Assembly: GCA_045110575.1 (NCBI GenBank)
Contig: JBGCGF010000083.1
Location: 10,987-74,986 of the forward strand
Length of the DNA: 64,000 nt
Reading direction: 5' to 3'
Origin: CALDTK01 sp045110575
GTDB lineage: Bacteria > Bacteroidota > Bacteroidia > Chitinophagales > Saprospiraceae
A model generated the notes under the pieces. That model was not told the DNA's origin. It saw only the letters and a list, made by a program, of their open reading frames with translations, and did not search any database. Of the stretch, positions 60,162-64,000 are shown in pieces (position 1 is the stretch's first letter; every line of letters begins with the position of its first letter). Both the position numbers and the translations under genes were made by a program.

Positions 60162-61460
60162 ATGTCTATGCCTACTTCTCTCTCCAACCGTGGCCTCGAG
60201 CTCATCGGTAAACCACTCCGTGCGGACTTCGAATCCTTTGCTCAAGCATTAGAGGATCCCTTCGATGCAGAAGCCAATCCTGAAGGAGCAATTACGCTTT
60301 GCATAGCCGAAAACGTTTTGTCTTGGCCAGAAATGCGCGCTAAACTGCAGCAGATTGCTCAGCAAGAAATACCCCAGTGGGTTTCTAAATACACCTCTGT
60401 TTTGGGGGCGCCACCGTTTCAAGAGGCGCTCGCTCGTTTTGCCGAAAGGCACATCATTTCTCTAGGTGGTACGGAAGCACGCACGCTGAGCAGCGATCAT
60501 TTCGCCATCTCCAGCGGTGCAACGGGTATTGTCGAACTGACGGCACTGCTGCTTTGTGACGACAACGATGTGGCTGCCTTTCCTGCGCCTTGCTATCCGG
60601 TGTACACACAAGATGTGGGTAACAAGGCAAACGTTGAGCGATATGATATTCAACCAGCATCCGCTTGGGATAAAACCCCAGGTCAACATCCACTCACGGT
60701 TCACGATTTAGATCGATCACTCGCTGAAATCAAGGCACAAGGTAAGAACCTGAAATTGCTCGTTTTAACCCAGCCGGATAATCCAACAGGGGCGATCTAT
60801 AGCCAGCAACAGCTCATGGTTTTTGCTGCTTGGAGCATCGAGAATGAAGTGCATCTCTGTGTGAACGAATTGTACGCTCTTTCGCAGGTCGACTACATGG
60901 ACGCACGATTGGCGGACGACTACGGTCCGTCATCAACAAATTTCTATTCGTTTTTGCACGAGGTAGAAAAGCGCAAGAGCCCTTTCCTATATTGGTGGTA
61001 CTCGTTTTCAAAAGACTTCGGTATCTCAGGTTTGCGCACGGGTGTGATGTACACGCGTAACGATGACTTGCTTGAAGCCTTTGGGAATTATGGTGCTCCT
61101 TCGACCGTTAGTAATCATACCCAATGGATGTTGAGTGAGTTATTGAATGACGATGCGTGGGTTACTGCTTTCGCCAAAACCAATCAAAAGCGGCTCACCG
61201 AGGGCTATATCCAAGTAATCGAAACGCTCCGTGAAAGAGGCATTACCTATTCGCCAGCACGAGGAAGCCTATTCGTGTGGGCTAGACTTAACGAGGAAGG
61301 CTCAACTTCTGATGAAGCGTTTTGGCGAAAGCTGTACGACGACCAGAAGGTGCTTCTTACGGCTCCAGGAGGCTTTGGTCATGACCAAGGAGGCTGGATG
61401 CGACTTGTGTATTCCTGTGTAGATGCGACCGCTTTAGGTGCGGCATTGGGGAGGATGTAA
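60162..61460 (+). CDS. PLP-dependent class I/II aminotransferase (ACC-synthase-like)
   Basis: 432 residues of fold-type I. N-terminal 'NPEGAITLCIAENVLSW' and 'YTSVLGAPPFQEALARF' resemble 1-aminocyclopropane-1-carboxylate synthases and related aminotransferases; 'ISSGATGIVELTALLL' binds the cofactor phosphate, 'LTQPDNPTGAIYSQQQLM' is the NPTG block, and the PLP lysine is in 'YSFSKDFGISGLRTGVMYT'. The substrate cannot be read from sequence; true ACC synthesis would be unusual in this phylum. ATG 60162 or 60168. Two exact copies of the iterated word lie here, in different frames. A very strong terminator follows. Confidence 0.88.
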   Translation: MSMPTSLSNRGLELIGKPLRADFESFAQALEDPFDAEANPEGAITLCIAENVLSWPEMRAKLQQIAQQEIPQWVSKYTSVLGAPPFQEALARFAERHIISLGGTEARTLSSDHFAISSGATGIVELTALLLCDDNDVAAFPAPCYPVYTQDVGNKANVERYDIQPASAWDKTPGQHPLTVHDLDRSLAEIKAQGKNLKLLVLTQPDNPTGAIYSQQQLMVFAAWSIENEVHLCVNELYALSQVDYMDARLADDYGPSSTNFYSFLHEVEKRKSPFLYWWYSFSKDFGISGLRTGVMYTRNDDLLEAFGNYGAPSTVSNHTQWMLSELLNDDAWVTAFAKTNQKRLTEGYIQVIETLRERGITYSPARGSLFVWARLNEEGSTSDEAFWRKLYDDQKVLLTAPGGFGHDQGGWMRLVYSCVDATALGAALGRM

Positions 61461-61462
61461 GA

Positions 61463-61506
61463 ATAGAATAGTCCTGCCGATCTCCAGATCGGCAGGACTA
61501 TTCTAT
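61463..61506 (+). terminator. Perfect 21-bp stem terminator after the aminotransferase
   Basis: Arms 61463-61483 and 61486-61506 are exact reverse complements around a CC loop, 3 bases after the stop codon. Confidence 0.85.
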
Positions 61507-61512
61507 CCAACC

Positions 61513-61550
61513 AAAAAAGGCCCAACGAGAATGTCGTCAGGCCCTTTTTT
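61513..61550 (-). terminator. Bidirectional terminator
   Basis: AAAAAAGGCC and GGCCCTTTTTT flank an inner ACGA-gaatg-TCGT stem. It suits leftward transcripts from the sigma factor gene ending at 61651 and rightward read-through. Confidence 0.8.
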
Positions 61551-61650
61551 ATAAGATTCGTCAGGTCAACTTCGAGGAAGTACTAATCTTTCAGTGAATC
61601 ATAAGCAGCCCTTACACTGCTTTTGAATTGCTGACCCAGACGATTCGATT

Positions 61651-62295
61651 TTATGCCTTTGCTACACGCACATTGTGCTCGAGGTAGCTGAGGGCTGCGG
61701 GGTTTTTTAGTTCGTTGTGGAGCATCTCCTTGGCGCGGAAAAGCTGAGCTTTTACAGTACCCAATGGAATGTTGAGCTCGGTAGCGATTTCGTCGTAGCT
61801 AAGCTCTTGGAAGAAGCGCATCTCAATCATCTGGCGATACTTCGTAGAAAGCTGACCGATAAGTGCACGCATCATCTTGAGGCGTTGGTCTTTCATTAAG
61901 CGCTGCTCTGGATCTGGTGCAGATGAACGGATATTGAAGCTGAACTGCTGGTCTGAATCTTCCTTGATCGTCTCATCGATTGAAAGCGTTACCAAACGCT
62001 TTTTGCGAATGTGATCGATACAGTTGTTGGTTGCAATTTTGAATAACCAAGTCGAGAATGCATAACGTGGCTCGTAGCTCGGAAGCTTGTTGAACGCTTT
62101 TGTAAATGCTTCTTGTGTTAGGTCATTCGCATCCTCAGAGTTACCCACCATCTTATACATCATCTGGTGAATAGCGCCGCGGTAGCGATTCATCAAACTC
62201 TCGTACGCGTCTTGACGACCGTCAATGGCCTTAACAACGAATACGTAATCTTGCTTGGCACGATCTGAGAGGCGGGGGTTAGGAATCATAGTCAT
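61651..62295 (-). CDS. RpoE-like ECF sigma factor
   Basis: 214 residues. Region 2: 'AYESLMNRYRGAIHQMMYKM', 'EDANDLTQEAFTKAFNKLPS', 'FSTWLFKIATNNCIDHIRKK'; region 4: 'RQMIEMRFFQELSYDEIATE' and 'LNIPLGTVKAQLFRAKEML'. This form is nearly universal in Bacteroidota and has no adjacent anti-sigma gene. The linker 'SSAPDPEQRLMKDQRLKMMR' is longer than in short ECFs. ATG 62295 or 62289 could be used. Confidence 0.95.
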   Translation of the reverse strand: MTMIPNPRLSDRAKQDYVFVVKAIDGRQDAYESLMNRYRGAIHQMMYKMVGNSEDANDLTQEAFTKAFNKLPSYEPRYAFSTWLFKIATNNCIDHIRKKRLVTLSIDETIKEDSDQQFSFNIRSSAPDPEQRLMKDQRLKMMRALIGQLSTKYRQMIEMRFFQELSYDEIATELNIPLGTVKAQLFRAKEMLHNELKNPAALSYLEHNVRVAKA

Positions 62296-62671
62296 AGTCA
62301 GGGGGGATTGTAGTGTTGTTAGTGCTGGTTTGCGTTTGTGTGTTTCATCCTCTGGGATGATGTTTTTCAGTATCGTTAGTGTAACTTTTTACCGCTTCCG
62401 ATCTGGACGCAAGGTAGACTCGCAGGGTGCGTAACTTTCTGGTATAGAGCCCGTTCGGTCGTGTTGAGTGCCGTTGTGGTGCGTTCTTTTGCTAGAACGG
62501 TAGCAATGAATGAGGGAACGGTCCGTTACTTTGTAACCTATCCGAAAACGCCGTTGAGGGAACGGTCATTTTTGAGGGCTGAGTGGTAATCCACTCTTTT
62601 CCGACGCGAAGCTTTTTGACTTTTTTGAGCGTCAAACCAACTTTTGACTGCTTTTCGCTGGTCTTTTGTCG
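62296..62671. other. 376-bp gap upstream of the sigma factor gene
   Basis: No convincing gene; a 66-codon frame at 62538-62738 (minus) overlaps the glycosyltransferase end and shows no features. TGAGGGAACGGTC occurs twice (62511-62523 and 62555-62567), 44 bases apart. It should contain the leftward sigma factor promoter. Confidence 0.45.
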
Positions 62672-63775
62672 CTACCAGGTCTTTTTTCCACTCGACGGAA
62701 AGAGTGCAGCAAGCGAAAAGCGCACATAGTAGACGCAAGTCCCTGCATCGAGCAAGGGTAACATAGGGCTCAAGTCGCCCTCACCGAGTCCAACAGCGAT
62801 GTTGCGCATCCGCCACCAAACCACCGCAAGTCGCACACTATATATAAGGAGTGCTGTTTGCCAGGTACCGAGTCCAAGAAGCACAAGCACTCCAATGAAG
62901 TGCGCTACATGCGAAGCAGCCAGCATACCGAGCCACAGCTGGTCGCTCTTTTTATAAGCAGTACTCACCGAAAGGTGTCGCGTCTTCTGGCGCAGATAGT
63001 CGCTCCATGACGTATGCGGTTGTGTGTATATCCAAGCTTCTGGATCTATGCAGATACGTGTATTGGTAGCCGTAGCCCCTTCGTTGACGAGCAGATCATC
63101 ATCGCCACCCGCCAAGTGCGCATGAGATGCAAAGCCTCCGATACGGGTATAGAGGTCGCGACTGTAAAGCATGTTTCGACCAACTCCCATATAAGGTCGT
63201 CCAGCCAAGGTTGCGCTTAGGTATTGTGCAGCCGTATAGAGGGCCTCAAAGCGGATCCAGCGATTGAGCCAGCCAGCCTGCTTTCGATACGGACTAAAGC
63301 CCAAAACGATCTCAGTATCAGTACCTGCTGTTTGGAGCATTTGCTTGGCCCATTGAGTAGAAACAGGTTCGCAATCCGCATCGGTTGCGAGAATCCAATC
63401 GGCATTACTCTCGTCGATGGCTTGGGAGAGGGCGGCTTTCTTGCCAGGTGTGGTTTTGGCGAAAGCAGAAAGGACATGCAATTGTGGGTGCGTCTCTGAG
63501 TACTTGCTCAGTATCTTTTGACTATCGTCTGTGCTGTTGTCATTAACGACCACGACTCGATGGCGCTCACAATCTTGAGCTAACACCATTGGAAGCCACT
63601 GGTGCAGATTCTCTTCCTCATTGCGGGCAGCCAAAAGAATGTCTACGCTATCGAATGTCGGAGTACTTGAAGACTTCTTATCCAGGTGAGCGTCCAATCG
63701 CCGTGCAGGCCCCAAGTAGAACCAGAGGTTCACAAGGCTCGCAAGCACAGTAAGAAGAATGATCGTTAGCACCAC
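62672..63775 (-). CDS. Membrane-anchored family 2 glycosyltransferase
   Basis: 367 residues, GTG start at 63775. An N-terminal membrane helix ('VLTIILLTVLASLVNLWFYL') is followed by a GT-A fold: 'VDILLAARNEEENLHQWLPM', the DxD-type 'ILATDADCEP', 'VGRNMLYSRDLYTRIGGFAS', 'AGGDDDLLVNEGA' and the acceptor block 'SDYLRQKTRHLSVS'. Two or three C-terminal helices follow. Such enzymes make lipid-linked or surface sugars from nucleotide sugars; the substrate is unknown. It is divergent from dtd. One AFAKT-coding copy of the iterated word sits in the loop before 'GKKAALSQAI'. Confidence 0.88.
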   Translation of the reverse strand: MVLTIILLTVLASLVNLWFYLGPARRLDAHLDKKSSSTPTFDSVDILLAARNEEENLHQWLPMVLAQDCERHRVVVVNDNSTDDSQKILSKYSETHPQLHVLSAFAKTTPGKKAALSQAIDESNADWILATDADCEPVSTQWAKQMLQTAGTDTEIVLGFSPYRKQAGWLNRWIRFEALYTAAQYLSATLAGRPYMGVGRNMLYSRDLYTRIGGFASHAHLAGGDDDLLVNEGATATNTRICIDPEAWIYTQPHTSWSDYLRQKTRHLSVSTAYKKSDQLWLGMLAASHVAHFIGVLVLLGLGTWQTALLIYSVRLAVVWWRMRNIAVGLGEGDLSPMLPLLDAGTCVYYVRFSLAALFPSSGKKTW

Positions 63776-63829
63776 GGCTGCAAATTAGCCGACTGTGAAG
63801 GATATTACCGACGATTAAACTTCAATCCC

Positions 63830-64000
63830 ATGCGCGCGATCATTCAACGAGTCAGTTCGGCTTCCGTCATTTCCGATGGAGTGCCAACGGGAGCCATTGA
63901 GCAAGGGCTCCTCATTCTTTTAGGCGTTGAGGTCGGTGATACCCAGGAGGAGCTGACATGGCTTGTCAACAAGGTTGCAGGGCTTCGTATCTTCTCTGAT
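63830..64000 (+). CDS. dtd: D-aminoacyl-tRNA deacylase, N-terminal fragment
   Basis: The first 57 codons, cut by the window edge. 'MRAIIQRVSSASVISDGVPT', 'GAIEQGLLILLGVEVGDTQE' and 'WLVNKVAGLRIFSD' match the conserved start of DTD, which hydrolyses D-aminoacyl- and glycyl-tRNA(Ala) errors. The GPQ active-site motif lies in the missing part. It is divergent from the glycosyltransferase gene with 54 bases between them. Confidence 0.93.
   Translation, partial: MRAIIQRVSSASVISDGVPTGAIEQGLLILLGVEVGDTQEELTWLVNKVAGLRIFSD

Larger units (their letters stand above)
3955..63466. repeat. Highly iterated 14-base word GTTTTGGCGAAAGC (13 exact copies)
   Basis: Plus-sense copies start at 8886, 15349, 16834, 41842, 61320 and 63453; reverse-complement copies start at 3955, 8210, 10555, 25827, 29432, 51385 and 61168. 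All 13 lie inside coding genes. Eight encode AFAKT; the others encode VLAKA, GFGES, LSPK, SFRQN or FWRK. One-base variants: GTTTTGGCGCAAGC (near 10875, 24816, 41243, 59680), GTTTTAGCGAAAGC (16092, 18201, 35067, 48569, 52236). A further form GTTTTGCCGAAAGG lies near 45975, 52350 and 60437. The start and end given span the outermost exact copies. Confidence 0.93.

Noticed and set aside
62538..62738. Small minus-strand gene
   Set aside because: It overlaps the end of the glycosyltransferase gene, is basic and low complexity, and shows no start context or family feature.

Overview
The window is a chromosomal segment from a Bacteroidota bacterium, probably a marine gliding lineage near Saprospiria or Flavobacteriia; the genus cannot be fixed from the sequence. 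The lineage call rests on a SusC/SusD pair, gldE-gldD next to mutY and ssb, a secreted protein with a gliding-motility (type IX) C-terminal sorting domain, two DUF4139 proteins, a HYC_CC_PP-like metal protein and AT-rich flavobacterial-type promoters.

Layout. 0-13 kb: an FKBP fragment, a pirin-like protein, two unknown genes, bifunctional PaaZ, an ArsR-type regulator flanked by an unusual 47-bp repeat family, a diheme cytochrome/beta-helix pair, an ABA4-like membrane protein, and two tandem DUF4139 paralogs. 12.5-24 kb: a leftward cluster (VCBS/ASPIC lipoprotein, S9 peptidase, small lipoprotein) divergent from a SusC/SusD outer-membrane uptake pair. 24.2-27.8 kb: a metal-handling cluster (HYC_CC_PP-like protein, TonB receptor with a His-rich loop, HMA protein with a Cys-rich tail).

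27.97-39.46 kb: an 11.5-kb integrative element inserted at the 3' end of a tRNA-Cys gene. It has a 26-bp att duplication, a tyrosine integrase, an excisionase-like HTH protein, a Rep protein with two C-terminal Cys clusters, a dUTPase, a single tape-measure-like protein, an XRE regulator beside a palindromic operator, several unknown genes and about 1 kb of hairpin-rich repeats between convergent genes. No capsid, portal, large terminase or lysis gene was recognised. It is the best candidate here for an undescribed system, perhaps a phage satellite or a small Rep-encoding temperate element.

39.5-64 kb: housekeeping genes: a type IX cargo protein, secA, a SPOR-domain protein, rodA, tgt, an LptF/G-type permease, an ECF sigma factor, mutY-ssb-gldE-gldD, recA, small unknown proteins, a SlyD-type isomerase, a RavA-type MoxR ATPase, an aminotransferase, a second ECF sigma factor, a glycosyltransferase and the start of dtd.

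Across the window a 14-base word, GTTTTGGCGAAAGC, occurs 13 times exactly, in both orientations and always inside genes. Eight copies encode the same pentapeptide AFAKT in unrelated proteins. It behaves like a highly iterated genomic signal.
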